A stretch of DNA of 64,000 nucleotides from Achromobacter xylosoxidans (GTDB taxonomy: Bacteria; Pseudomonadota; Gammaproteobacteria; Burkholderiales; Burkholderiaceae_B): the NCBI RefSeq assembly GCF_002192695.1, contig NZ_MTLG01000076.1, positions 46,670 to 110,669 on the forward strand, read 5' to 3'. The notes under the pieces were generated by a model that worked only from the letters and a program-made list of their open reading frames with translations, was not told where the DNA came from and did not search any database. Within the stretch, counting starts at the first letter, position 1, and every line of letters begins with the position of its first letter. Below are positions 38,537 to 46,830 of the stretch, in pieces. The translations under genes were made by a program, and so were the position numbers.

Positions 38537-39763
38537 ATGACCATCAAACCGCTTTCGCACATCCGCGTGCTGGACCTGACACGCGTGCTGGCAGGACCCT
38601 GGTGCACGCAGAATCTTGCCGACCTGGGCGCCGACGTGACCAAGATCGAGCGTCCCGGCGCGGGTGACGACACCCGGGGCTGGGGACCGCCCTGGATGCC
38701 CGATGCCGGGGGCCGGCCGCGCGAGGATTCCGGCTACTACGCGTCGGCCAATCGCGGCAAGAAGTCCGTGACCGTGGATATCTCCACCGCCGAAGGCCAG
38801 GACATCATTCGCCGCCTGGCCGCGGATTCCGATGTGCTGGTCGAGAACTACAAGGTCGGCACGCTGGCGCGCTATGGATTGGGATACGAAGACCTGCGCG
38901 CCGACAATCCCGCGCTGGTCTATTGCTCGATCACGGGTTTCGGGCAGACAGGGCCGTATCGCCACCGGCCGGGCTACGACTTCATTTTCCAGGGCATGGG
39001 CGGCCTCATGAGCGTCACGGGCGAGGCGGATGGACTGCCGGGGGGCGGCCCGCAGAAAGTGGGGGTGGCGGTGGCGGACATCACGACGGGCATGTACGCC
39101 AGCCTGGCGATTGCCGCGGCCCTGGCCTGGCGCGAACGCAGCGGGCAGGGCCAGCACATAGACATGGCCTTGCTGGACTGCGTGCTGGCGTTCGGCAGCA
39201 ACCCCGCCGTCAATTACCTGGTGTCCGGCAAGGCGCCCAGGCGCTATGGCAACGCGCACGCCAACGCGGTGCCATACCAGGTGTTCGACACGCAGGATGG
39301 ACGCCTGATCGTGGCCGTGGGCAACGACAGCCAGTTCGCGGCCTATTGCCAGGAGATCCAGCGGCCGGACCTGGCGCAGGACCCGCGCTATGCCAAGGTC
39401 AGCGGGCGTCTGACCCATCGCGACACGCTGCTGCCCCTGCTGGCTGAAATCATGAAGACGGACACCAGCGCGGCGTGGCAGCGGCGGCTGGAACTTGCGG
39501 GGGTGCCCAGCGGCCCGATCAACACGTATGCCGAGACGTTCGCCGACCCGCAGGTCGTGCACCGCGGCCTGCGCGTGGATCTGCCCTTGTCGACGGGCGG
39601 AACCTGCCCGGCCATCGCCAGCCCGATGCGGTTTTCGGCGACGCCGCTGGACCATGCCGCGGGTCCGCCCGTGCTGGGCGAGCACACCCGGGACGTGCTG
39701 ACGCAGCGTCTCGGCTTGTCGGACGCCGCGCTGACGCAACTGCGCGCTGCCGGCGTCATCTGA
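38537..39763 (+). CDS. Class III CoA-transferase (CaiB/BaiF)
   Basis: 408 residues. IRVLDLTRVLAGPWCTQNLADLGADVTKIERPG and YYASANRGKKSVTVD are family hallmarks. Asp181 in GVAVADITTGMY matches the catalytic Asp that forms the acyl anhydride. The enzyme moves CoA between carboxylic acids. It follows the Bug gene and precedes an AidB-like dehydrogenase, so it probably activates the imported acid. Confidence 0.93.
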   Translation: MTIKPLSHIRVLDLTRVLAGPWCTQNLADLGADVTKIERPGAGDDTRGWGPPWMPDAGGRPREDSGYYASANRGKKSVTVDISTAEGQDIIRRLAADSDVLVENYKVGTLARYGLGYEDLRADNPALVYCSITGFGQTGPYRHRPGYDFIFQGMGGLMSVTGEADGLPGGGPQKVGVAVADITTGMYASLAIAAALAWRERSGQGQHIDMALLDCVLAFGSNPAVNYLVSGKAPRRYGNAHANAVPYQVFDTQDGRLIVAVGNDSQFAAYCQEIQRPDLAQDPRYAKVSGRLTHRDTLLPLLAEIMKTDTSAAWQRRLELAGVPSGPINTYAETFADPQVVHRGLRVDLPLSTGGTCPAIASPMRFSATPLDHAAGPPVLGEHTRDVLTQRLGLSDAALTQLRAAGVI

Positions 39764-39835
39764 TTTCCCATTGCCGACGCCCGCATCCGCGCCGCTACTG
39801 GCGCGGCGTCGGCCCACGACCTCCAGGAGCTGTCC

Positions 39836-41629
39836 ATGCCATTCTCAGCCAGATACGATGAATACGTCCCCCCGCGTCCCGAGCGGTCCTCCCAGAGCTC
39901 CCATTTTCTTGCGCCCGACTGCGCGGGCCTGGACTTCTACGCGCTGGATCGGGGCCTGCAGGATCTGCTGAGGCTGTACCTGCCCGCCGCCGCGCATGCG
40001 CGGTTGCTGCCGCAGTTCCAGCGCATGGGGCAATTGGCGGGGGGGCGTCTCAATACCCTGGCGACCGTGGCGGACAAGTATCCGCCCGTGCTGCATGCGC
40101 GCACGCGCTGGGGCGAGGACGAAGACTGGATCGAGTACCACCCGGCCTACCAGGAGATGGAACATATCGCGTTCGCGGATTTCCAGTTCCATGCCATGAG
40201 CCATCGCGCCGGCGTGCTGGGCTGCGACGCGCCGCTGCCGCCCGTGGCGAAGTACGCGCTGCAATACCTGTTCGTCCAGGCCGAGTTCGGCCAGATGTGC
40301 CCGATCAGCGTATCGGATACCTCGATACACCTGATCAGGAAATTCGGCAGTCCGGCGCTGCAGGAAAGACTGCTGCCGCGCATGCTGTCCAGCGACCCGG
40401 CGGTGCTCTGGAAGGGCACGCAATTCATGACGGAGAAGACCGGCGGATCCGATGTGGGAGCCCTGGAAACCGTTGCCCGCCAGACCGACGGGGTCTGGCG
40501 CCTGCATGGGGAAAAATGGTTCTGCTCGCACACCGACGCGGACGTCGCCTTGCTGTTGGCCCGCCCCGAAGGCGCGCCTGGAGGCACGCGCGGCCTGGCC
40601 CTGTTCGCGATGCCGCGCCGCCTGGAAGACGGCAGCCGCAACGCCTATCGCATCGTGCGGCTGAAGGACAAGCTGGGCACGCGTTCGATGGCCAGCGGCG
40701 AAATCCGGCTGGAGGGCGCCCAGGCATACCTGGTGGGGGAAGCGGATCAGGGGCTCAAGCACATGATGGAGCAGGTCAACCTGTCGCGGCTGTCGCACGG
40801 CGTGCGCGCGGCGGCGATGATGCGGCGCTGCCTGAACGAGGCGATGCTGGCCGCGCGCCATCGGCGTGCGTTCGGACGCGATGTCATGGCCTATCCGCTG
40901 CTGCGCCGCCAGCTGCTGAAACTGCTGACGCCGACGGAAGCGGCCTTGTCCATGGTCATGGCGGCGGCGGACATCATGCGGCGCGCCCAGGACGGCGACC
41001 CGGCCGCCGCGCAGGTCCTGCGGTTGCTGACGCCGCTGCTCAAGCTGCGCACCTGCCGGGACAACATCGCCGTGGCGACGGGCGCGATGGAGATACGCGG
41101 CGGCAACGGCTACATCGAGGACTTCGTCAATGCCCGGCTGGTCCGCGACGCGCATATCGGCGTGCTCTGGGAAGGCACCAGCAACATCAATGCGCTCGAC
41201 GCGATCCAGCGGGCCGTGCGCAAGGATCGGGCGCATGAGGCGCTGGCCGCCTTGCTGGAAAGCAAGCTCGAGGAGGCGACCGCCTTGCCCGTCGCCTGGC
41301 GCTCAATATTGCGGGATTGCCTGGGCCGGGCCGTCAGCCTGGCCCAGGACGTCGGGACGGACGAACGACACGAAGCGCAGGTGCGCCGCGCGGCATCCGC
41401 GCTCTATTACGCGTCGGCGGCTGTGTTCATGGCCTGGGAAAGCTGCCGGCCCGGCGTGGATGCGCGGCGTCTGCTGCTTGCCGACGCGGTGTTGCGCCAC
41501 TACCTGCTTCCCGCCGATCCGCTGCGCGGCGTCGGCGCGGACGGGGAAACGCAGGGAGACAGGCTGATGCTGCAAGATGAGCCGTTGACGTTGGCGCAGG
41601 TCGTGCCGATGCTGGCTTTGTCATCCTGA
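39836..41629 (+). CDS. AidB-like acyl-CoA dehydrogenase
   Basis: 597 residues, longer than a standard ACAD and close to the AidB/isovaleryl-CoA-like group. It has the AidB-type FMTEKTGGSDVGALETVA and GEKWFCSHTDADVALLLARP, KDKLGTRSMASGEIRLEG and the C-terminal EIRGGNGYIEDFVNARLVRDAHIGVLWEGTSNINALDAIQR with the acid Glu. In E. coli AidB belongs to the alkylation response, but here the operon context with CoA-transferase and Bug favours a catabolic role. That is inference. Confidence 0.88.
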   Translation: MPFSARYDEYVPPRPERSSQSSHFLAPDCAGLDFYALDRGLQDLLRLYLPAAAHARLLPQFQRMGQLAGGRLNTLATVADKYPPVLHARTRWGEDEDWIEYHPAYQEMEHIAFADFQFHAMSHRAGVLGCDAPLPPVAKYALQYLFVQAEFGQMCPISVSDTSIHLIRKFGSPALQERLLPRMLSSDPAVLWKGTQFMTEKTGGSDVGALETVARQTDGVWRLHGEKWFCSHTDADVALLLARPEGAPGGTRGLALFAMPRRLEDGSRNAYRIVRLKDKLGTRSMASGEIRLEGAQAYLVGEADQGLKHMMEQVNLSRLSHGVRAAAMMRRCLNEAMLAARHRRAFGRDVMAYPLLRRQLLKLLTPTEAALSMVMAAADIMRRAQDGDPAAAQVLRLLTPLLKLRTCRDNIAVATGAMEIRGGNGYIEDFVNARLVRDAHIGVLWEGTSNINALDAIQRAVRKDRAHEALAALLESKLEEATALPVAWRSILRDCLGRAVSLAQDVGTDERHEAQVRRAASALYYASAAVFMAWESCRPGVDARRLLLADAVLRHYLLPADPLRGVGADGETQGDRLMLQDEPLTLAQVVPMLALSS

Positions 41630-41668
41630 GGGGGCCGCGGCAGGGGTCTTGCTCTTACAATTCCGCGC

Positions 41669-42796
41669 ATGACCCATTTCCTGCATACCGCCGACTGGCA
41701 GATCGGCCGACAATACGGCCAGTTTGAAACCGACGATGCCGCCATGCTGGCCGAGGCGCGCTTCGACGTCGTCGGCCGCATCGCCGCGCTGGCGACCGAA
41801 CGCGGCGTGGACGCCGTGCTGGTGGCGGGCGACGTGTTCGACACGCAGGGCGTGTCGGACCGCAGCATACGCCGCCTGTTCGCCGCCATGGCCGCTTACA
41901 CCGGGCCCTGGGTCATGATCGCCGGCAACCATGACGCGGCGCTGGCCGACAGCGTCTGGAGCCGGGCGATGCAGTTGGGCTGCATCCCGCCCAACGTGCA
42001 CGTGCCCTTGCGCACCGGCGTGGTCGATCTGGCCGCGATCAATCTCGCCGTGCTGGCCGCGCCCCTGACGCAGCGCCACACCTACGACGACGTGACCCAG
42101 GCCTTCGACGCGCTGGAAACCGGACCCGGCCGCATCCGCGTGGGCCTGGCGCACGGCAGCGTGGCGGGCCGCCTGCCCGACACCATAGACGCCACCAATC
42201 CCATCGCCGCGGATCGCGCGGCGCGGGCGCGCCTGGACTATCTGGCGCTGGGCGACTGGCATGGCTGCCTGTCCATCGACGAACGCACCTGGTATGCAGG
42301 CACGCCCGAGCAGGACCGCTTTCGCGGCAACGAGCCCGGCCACGCGCTGCATGTGCGCATCGAGGCGCCGGGCGCGGTGCCCGTGGTCGAGCGGCTGGCC
42401 ACGGGCAAGTACCGCTGGTCGGCCTGGTCGGAAACGCTGAGCCTGCCCTCGGACGCGCAGGCGCTGGCCGCGCGCATGGCCGAGCTGCGCGCCGAGGACG
42501 TGTTGCGGCTGGACCTGCAAGGGCACGTCAACATGGAAACCTGGGAGGCCCTGCAACGCGCCGTCGACCAGGCCGCGGCCCAGGTGCGCGCGCTGTTGCC
42601 GGACCTGTCCGGCCTCATGCTGGAACCGGACGAAGCCGACCTGGCCGAGCTGCGCGCCAGCGGCTACGTGGGCGAAGTCGCCACGCAGTTGCAGGCGCTG
42701 CAGGCCGACCCGGATCAATCCGCGGTCGCGGGCGAGGCCTTGCGGCTGCTGCTGCGGTTCCAGCGCGAAAGCGCCGCGCCGGGAGCCGCCAAATGA
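41669..42796 (+). CDS. SbcD/YhaO-like metallophosphoesterase (DNA repair exonuclease family)
   Basis: 375 residues. The five calcineurin-like motifs are present: HTADWQIG (Asp9), GDVFD (Asp55, Asp58), GNHD (87-89 Asn-His-Asp), LAHG (His162) and LGDWHG (His198). In motif I the usual His of D-x-H is Gln11, a feature to note. It overlaps the ATPase gene by four bases (ATGA), so the proteins are made together, as in Mre11-Rad50, SbcD-SbcC and YhaO-YhaN pairs. It should cut DNA ends or hairpins. Confidence 0.9.
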   Translation: MTHFLHTADWQIGRQYGQFETDDAAMLAEARFDVVGRIAALATERGVDAVLVAGDVFDTQGVSDRSIRRLFAAMAAYTGPWVMIAGNHDAALADSVWSRAMQLGCIPPNVHVPLRTGVVDLAAINLAVLAAPLTQRHTYDDVTQAFDALETGPGRIRVGLAHGSVAGRLPDTIDATNPIAADRAARARLDYLALGDWHGCLSIDERTWYAGTPEQDRFRGNEPGHALHVRIEAPGAVPVVERLATGKYRWSAWSETLSLPSDAQALAARMAELRAEDVLRLDLQGHVNMETWEALQRAVDQAAAQVRALLPDLSGLMLEPDEADLAELRASGYVGEVATQLQALQADPDQSAVAGEALRLLLRFQRESAAPGAAK

Positions 42797-45417
42797 AGCT
42801 CTCGCGCATCGCCCTGGAAGAATTCCGCAAGTTCCGCCAGCCCATGGCGCTGGAGGGACTGCAAGATGGCCTGAACCTGTTCGTGGGCCCGAACGAAGCC
42901 GGCAAGAGCACGGTGGCCGCCGCCATTCGTTCCGCCTTCCTGGAACGCTACAGCACCAGCAAGGTCGCCGATCTGGCGCCGCACGGCGAATCGGGCGCGC
43001 GGCCCAGCGTGGAACTGGAATTCACGCATGCCGGACACAGCTATGTGCTGAAAAAGCAATTCCTGTCGCGGGCCCGCTGCGAGCTGCTGATCGACGGCGG
43101 CGCGCAGCGCCTGGACGGCGAAGAAGCCGAGAACGCGCTAGCCGCCTTGCTGGGGTTTGAATTGCCGGGACGCGGCCAGAGCAAGCCGGACCTGGCGGGC
43201 ATACCTGGCCTGCTGTGGATCCAACAGGGCGACGGCCAGAACCTGCAGGAAGCGGCCGGCCATGCGGGCGCGCATCTGCGCGACGCCTTGACGCAGTTGT
43301 CCGGCGAACTGGCTTCCGGCGATGGCGACCGCCTGTACGAGCGCGTGGCCGCCGAGCGCGGCGCGCTGCTGGATGCACGCAACGGCCGCCCCAAGGGCGC
43401 CTACAAAGAGGCCGAGGACGCGCTTGCGCGTGCCGCCGCCGAACGCGACGAGTGCGCGCAGGCCATGGCGCAGCTGAACGCAGACGTGGACCGCCTGGCC
43501 GAGTTGCGCCGCGAGCACGAGCGCGCCCAGGCCGGCGAGCCCTGGAAGGACTTCGAAGCCAAGGCGGCCGAAGCGCGTGCGCGCCTGGCGGCCCTGGCCA
43601 AGGAGCGCGAAGCCTTTGAAGGCTTGCGCCGCGAACAAACGCAGGCCGCGCAGACCCTGGCGCTATTGCAGGACCAGGTCCGGCGCGACCAGCAGGACGA
43701 GGCCGAACTCCAGGCCCTGGTCGACGAGGCGCGCGCAGCCCGCGCCCGGGTCGAGGCCGCACGCGAACCGCTGGCGCGCGCGCAGCAGCAGCGCCAGACG
43801 CATGCCGCCGCCGTGGACATGGCGCGCCAGCGCGTCACCTCGGTGCAGGCCGTGGCCGACCGGCGTGACCTGGAGCATCAGTTGGCGCAGCTGGGCGCGG
43901 AGATCGAACGCCTGGACGGCGCGCTGCAGGAAGCCGCCGCGCTGATCGAGCAGGGCTCCGCGCTCAAGGCCGAGGCCATGCGGATCGAAATCGCCGACGC
44001 CGATATCGAGGCCTTGCGCAAAAGCGAACGCGAGCTGGCCAATCTGCAACTGCAACAACAGGCCAGCGCCACGCGGCTGTCCTACCAGTTGGAAGCCGGC
44101 GCCCAGGCGCGGCTGGACGGCCGGATCCTGCATGGCGCCGACGAGGTCCTGCTGACCGCGGCCGCCGAACTGGAGCTGCCGGGCGTCGGACGCTTGCGCA
44201 TCGAACCGGGCGGCCAGGACCTGCCCGCGCTCAAGCGTGAAGTGGAAGCGGCCCGGGCGGCCAGCGCGGCCTTGCTGCAGCGCCTGGATGTCGAGACCCT
44301 GGCTCTGGCCGAACAACGCCACGCCCGCTACGGCGCCTTGCTGCGCGAACTGGACGGCATGCGCAAGACGCTGGGCATCCACGCGCCCAAGGGCATGGAC
44401 GTCCTGCGCGGCCAGCGCGATGACGCGCTGGCGCGCCGTGTGCAATTGCAGGATCGCCTGGACAAGCTGCCGCCCGCGCCGCAGGCGGACGGCGGCGATC
44501 TGCCCGCGGCGCTCCAGGCCCTGCGTGAGGCCGAGGCGGTTTCGGCTCAGGCCGAGACCGCGCTGGCCGCCGCGCAGCGCGCCATGGATACCGACGGCGC
44601 ACGCGCGCAATTGCTCGAAAACCAGGCAGCGGCGCGCAGCGCCGAGCTCCAGTCGTCCGAGCGCGCGACGCAGCGGCAGGCCCGCGCAGGCAGGTTGGCC
44701 GAAGTCCGCAGCAGCCACGATGAGCTGGAGCGCCGCGTGGGCGAGGCGCAGGCCGCATTGGCCGGCCACCGTCCCGAGCTGGTCGAACAGGATGTGCAGC
44801 GCTACGAAAAGTCCGCCGCCATCGAACGCGAGGCGCAGCACAAGCGCCACGGCGAAATCCTGCAATTGCAGGGCAAGCTGGACCAGGCGGGCGCCCAAGG
44901 GCTGGGCGAACGGCTGTCCGAGGCCGCGGCCGCCTGCGAACGCCTGGAACGGCGCCGCGCCGACTTCGCCCGCCGCGCTGCCGCCCTGGAGCTTCTGCAA
45001 AAGCTGCTGGCCGACAAGCGCGCCGCCGCCACGCAACGCTTGCAGGCGCCGCTGGCGCGCCGCTTGAACCACTACCTGGCGCTGCTGTTCCCCGAAGCCG
45101 ACCTGCGGCTGGACGACGCCTTGCTGCCCACGGCGCTGCGCCGCGCGGGCGGCGAGGATCTGCTGTCCGCGCTCAGCTTCGGCACGCGCGAGCAGCTGGG
45201 CATCCTGGCCCGCTTCGCCTACGCGGACCTTCTGCGCGAAGCAGGGCGGCCGACGCTGCTGCTGCTCGACGACGCGCTGGTCCATACGGACGACGCGCGG
45301 CGCGACTTCATGAAGCGCGCGCTGTTCGACGCGGCCACGCGGCATCAGATCCTGATGTTCACCTGCCATGGCGAGGCGTGGCGCGACATGGGGGTGGAGC
45401 AGCGGCGCATCGCTTGA
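42793..45417 (+). CDS. SbcC/Rad50/YhaN-like AAA ATPase without zinc hook
   Basis: 874 residues. Walker A is GPNEAGKST (32-40); the C-terminal ABC half has LSALSFGTREQLGILARFAYADLL as signature region and TLLLLDDALVHTDDARRDF as Walker B. Long coiled-coil regions (about 190-420 and 480-760) link the halves. No CxxC zinc hook is present; the four Cys residues are isolated. In the middle lies a short beta-rich insert, LDGRILHGADEVLLTAAAELELPGVG. It pairs with the metallophosphoesterase upstream. Confidence 0.9.
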   Translation: MKLSRIALEEFRKFRQPMALEGLQDGLNLFVGPNEAGKSTVAAAIRSAFLERYSTSKVADLAPHGESGARPSVELEFTHAGHSYVLKKQFLSRARCELLIDGGAQRLDGEEAENALAALLGFELPGRGQSKPDLAGIPGLLWIQQGDGQNLQEAAGHAGAHLRDALTQLSGELASGDGDRLYERVAAERGALLDARNGRPKGAYKEAEDALARAAAERDECAQAMAQLNADVDRLAELRREHERAQAGEPWKDFEAKAAEARARLAALAKEREAFEGLRREQTQAAQTLALLQDQVRRDQQDEAELQALVDEARAARARVEAAREPLARAQQQRQTHAAAVDMARQRVTSVQAVADRRDLEHQLAQLGAEIERLDGALQEAAALIEQGSALKAEAMRIEIADADIEALRKSERELANLQLQQQASATRLSYQLEAGAQARLDGRILHGADEVLLTAAAELELPGVGRLRIEPGGQDLPALKREVEAARAASAALLQRLDVETLALAEQRHARYGALLRELDGMRKTLGIHAPKGMDVLRGQRDDALARRVQLQDRLDKLPPAPQADGGDLPAALQALREAEAVSAQAETALAAAQRAMDTDGARAQLLENQAAARSAELQSSERATQRQARAGRLAEVRSSHDELERRVGEAQAALAGHRPELVEQDVQRYEKSAAIEREAQHKRHGEILQLQGKLDQAGAQGLGERLSEAAAACERLERRRADFARRAAALELLQKLLADKRAAATQRLQAPLARRLNHYLALLFPEADLRLDDALLPTALRRAGGEDLLSALSFGTREQLGILARFAYADLLREAGRPTLLLLDDALVHTDDARRDFMKRALFDAATRHQILMFTCHGEAWRDMGVEQRRIA

Positions 45418-45442
45418 CCGCGCCGCGCGCAGCCGGTAGGCT
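45414..45442 (+). promoter_or_regulatory. Predicted sigma-70 promoter for the leader ORF and EamA gene
   Basis: TTGACC at 45414-45419 and TAGGCT at 45437-45442 are separated by 17 bases. The predicted start of transcription is about 45449, at the leader ATG (45450), so the leader RNA may be leaderless. The promoter overlaps the stop codon of the ATPase gene. Confidence 0.45.
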
Positions 45443-45449
45443 ACGCCCC

Positions 45450-45647
45450 ATGCCTGACCACACGTTCCTCGCCGATTTCGCATCCGCTGCCTGCGCAGCG
45501 GGTCCGCGTGCGCGTGTGCTGTTCCGGCGTCCCGCAGTTTCCCCCGGTTTTTCTCCTGTCGTGTCCACGGTGGTATCGCCGCCGGTCTCGCCGCCTTGCG
45601 GCGTGGTCTCGGGCGCTTACCCGCCTAGCGCGGTCGTCGTCGGCTGA
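45450..45647 (+). CDS. Possible valine-rich leader peptide before the EamA gene
   Basis: A 65-codon frame from ATG 45450 to TGA 45645-45647, in an otherwise gene-free 374-base gap. Twelve residues are Val, concentrated in the second half: SPVVSTVVSPPVSPPCGVV and SAVVVG at the end. Known leader peptides ilvL and ivbL also end in Val-rich runs, and ilvL contains a PPCG segment. This hints at attenuation, but no classical terminator hairpin is visible after it. It may also be a chance frame. The rest of the gap (45648-45791) holds small hairpins (GATGC/GCATC near 45703-45717, GCCCGC/GCGGGC near 45735-45750) and nothing else I can name. Confidence 0.35.
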   Translation: MPDHTFLADFASAACAAGPRARVLFRRPAVSPGFSPVVSTVVSPPVSPPCGVVSGAYPPSAVVVG

Positions 45648-45791
45648 CGCCGTCCGCAACGCGACTCCAGTCCTTTTTCAAAAAAGCTACGCCAGACGTC
45701 CCGATGCGTATTGCATCCGTCTAGCGCATGCTCATGCCCGCACGCGCGGGCGGGGCTGGAGCCTGTTCATACCCCGACAGGTAGAAACCTC

Positions 45792-46667
45792 ATGTCTTTC
45801 GATAGAACCGCGTGGACCTCCTATGGCTCCACTTCCTTGTTCGTGCTGCTGTGGAGCGGCGGCGCGATTTTCGCCAAATGGGGGCTGTCCCACGCCTCCG
45901 CCTTCGGCTTCCTGCTGCTGCGTTTCATCCTGGCGCTGGCCGCGCTGCTGTTGATGTGCGCGTGGCGGCGGCGCTGGCTGCCGCAACCAGGCACGCGCCT
46001 GACGGTGGCGGGTACCGGCCTGCTGCTCATCGGCGGCTATTCCATCTGCTATCTGCTGGCGCTGGACCACGGCATCACGCCGGGGGTGCTGGCCACGCTG
46101 CTGGGCGCCCAGCCCATTCTGACGCTGGCGGTGATGGAAAGGCGCTATTCATTGCCGCGCCTGGCGGGCCTTTTGCTCGCCCTGTGCGGGCTGGTGATGG
46201 TGGTCTACCAGAGCATAGGAATGGCGCGCTTTTCCGCGGCGGGCATGGCCTATGCGCTGGCCGCGCTGCTTTGCATGACCAGCGGCGCGATGCTGCAGAA
46301 GCGCGTGCGCCAGGCGCCCATGGACGTCATGCCGCTGCAGTACCTGGTCAGCCTGGCGCTGTGCCTGCTGTTCGTCCCGTTCCAGCCGATCCGGGTGGAG
46401 TGGGTGACGGGTTTCATCCTGCCGCTGATCTGGATGGGTTTGGTGATTTCGGTGGGTGCGACCCTGTTGTTCTACCGCATGATCCAGGCCGGCAACCTCG
46501 TCAATGTCACCAGCCTGTTCTACCTGGTTCCCGCCGGCACCGCGGCCCTGGATTACCTGATCCTGGGCAACCGGCTGTCGGCGCTGAGCCTGGGCGGGAT
46601 GGCGGGGATCCTGCTGGGGCTGATGCTGGTGTTGCGTAGTCCGGCGCCCGCGGCGAAGTCTGCATAG
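45792..46667 (+). CDS. EamA/DMT-family transporter
   Basis: 291 residues from ATG 45792 with ten predicted membrane segments in two EamA repeats. The first reads LFVLLWSGGAIFAKWGLSHASAFGFLLLRFILA, and the second half includes GMAYALAALLCMTSGAMLQKRVRQAPM and TSLFYLVPAGTAALDYLILGNRLS. Members export amino acids or metabolites. A Val-rich leader ORF precedes it, raising the idea of a branched-chain amino acid exporter; this is inference. Confidence 0.9.
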   Translation: MSFDRTAWTSYGSTSLFVLLWSGGAIFAKWGLSHASAFGFLLLRFILALAALLLMCAWRRRWLPQPGTRLTVAGTGLLLIGGYSICYLLALDHGITPGVLATLLGAQPILTLAVMERRYSLPRLAGLLLALCGLVMVVYQSIGMARFSAAGMAYALAALLCMTSGAMLQKRVRQAPMDVMPLQYLVSLALCLLFVPFQPIRVEWVTGFILPLIWMGLVISVGATLLFYRMIQAGNLVNVTSLFYLVPAGTAALDYLILGNRLSALSLGGMAGILLGLMLVLRSPAPAAKSA

Positions 46668-46764
46668 ACGTGGCCGGCGCCGATTGAGGCAGGACCTCGC
46701 GGGCGGAATGGCCTGCGCTTGCGGGGCCTCCTCATGTTCCGGGTTTTCCCCAGGTATCTAAGAA

Positions 46765-46815
46765 AAATACCAAGTAGTATGTTCTCGTTCATTCGATTAA
46801 ATACTGATTAGTATG
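46765..46815. promoter_or_regulatory. Two 17-bp palindromic repeats upstream of acyl-CoA dehydrogenase
   Basis: AAATACCAAGTAGTATG at 46765-46781 and AAATACTGATTAGTATG at 46799-46815 are near-identical direct copies, each itself palindromic (ATAC...AGTAT), with starts 34 bases apart. The region is AT-rich. They lie just upstream of the dehydrogenase start at 46831. They are likely operators for the TetR protein encoded by the second gene. Confidence 0.65.
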
Positions 46816-46830
46816 TTGCTGGAGACAACG

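Noticed and set aside
45661..45690. T-run CCTTTTTC followed by AAAAAAG after the Val-rich leader, considered as attenuator terminator
   Set aside because: No GC-rich stem precedes the T-run within a usable distance; only a trivial 4-bp GACT/AGTC pairing is seen.
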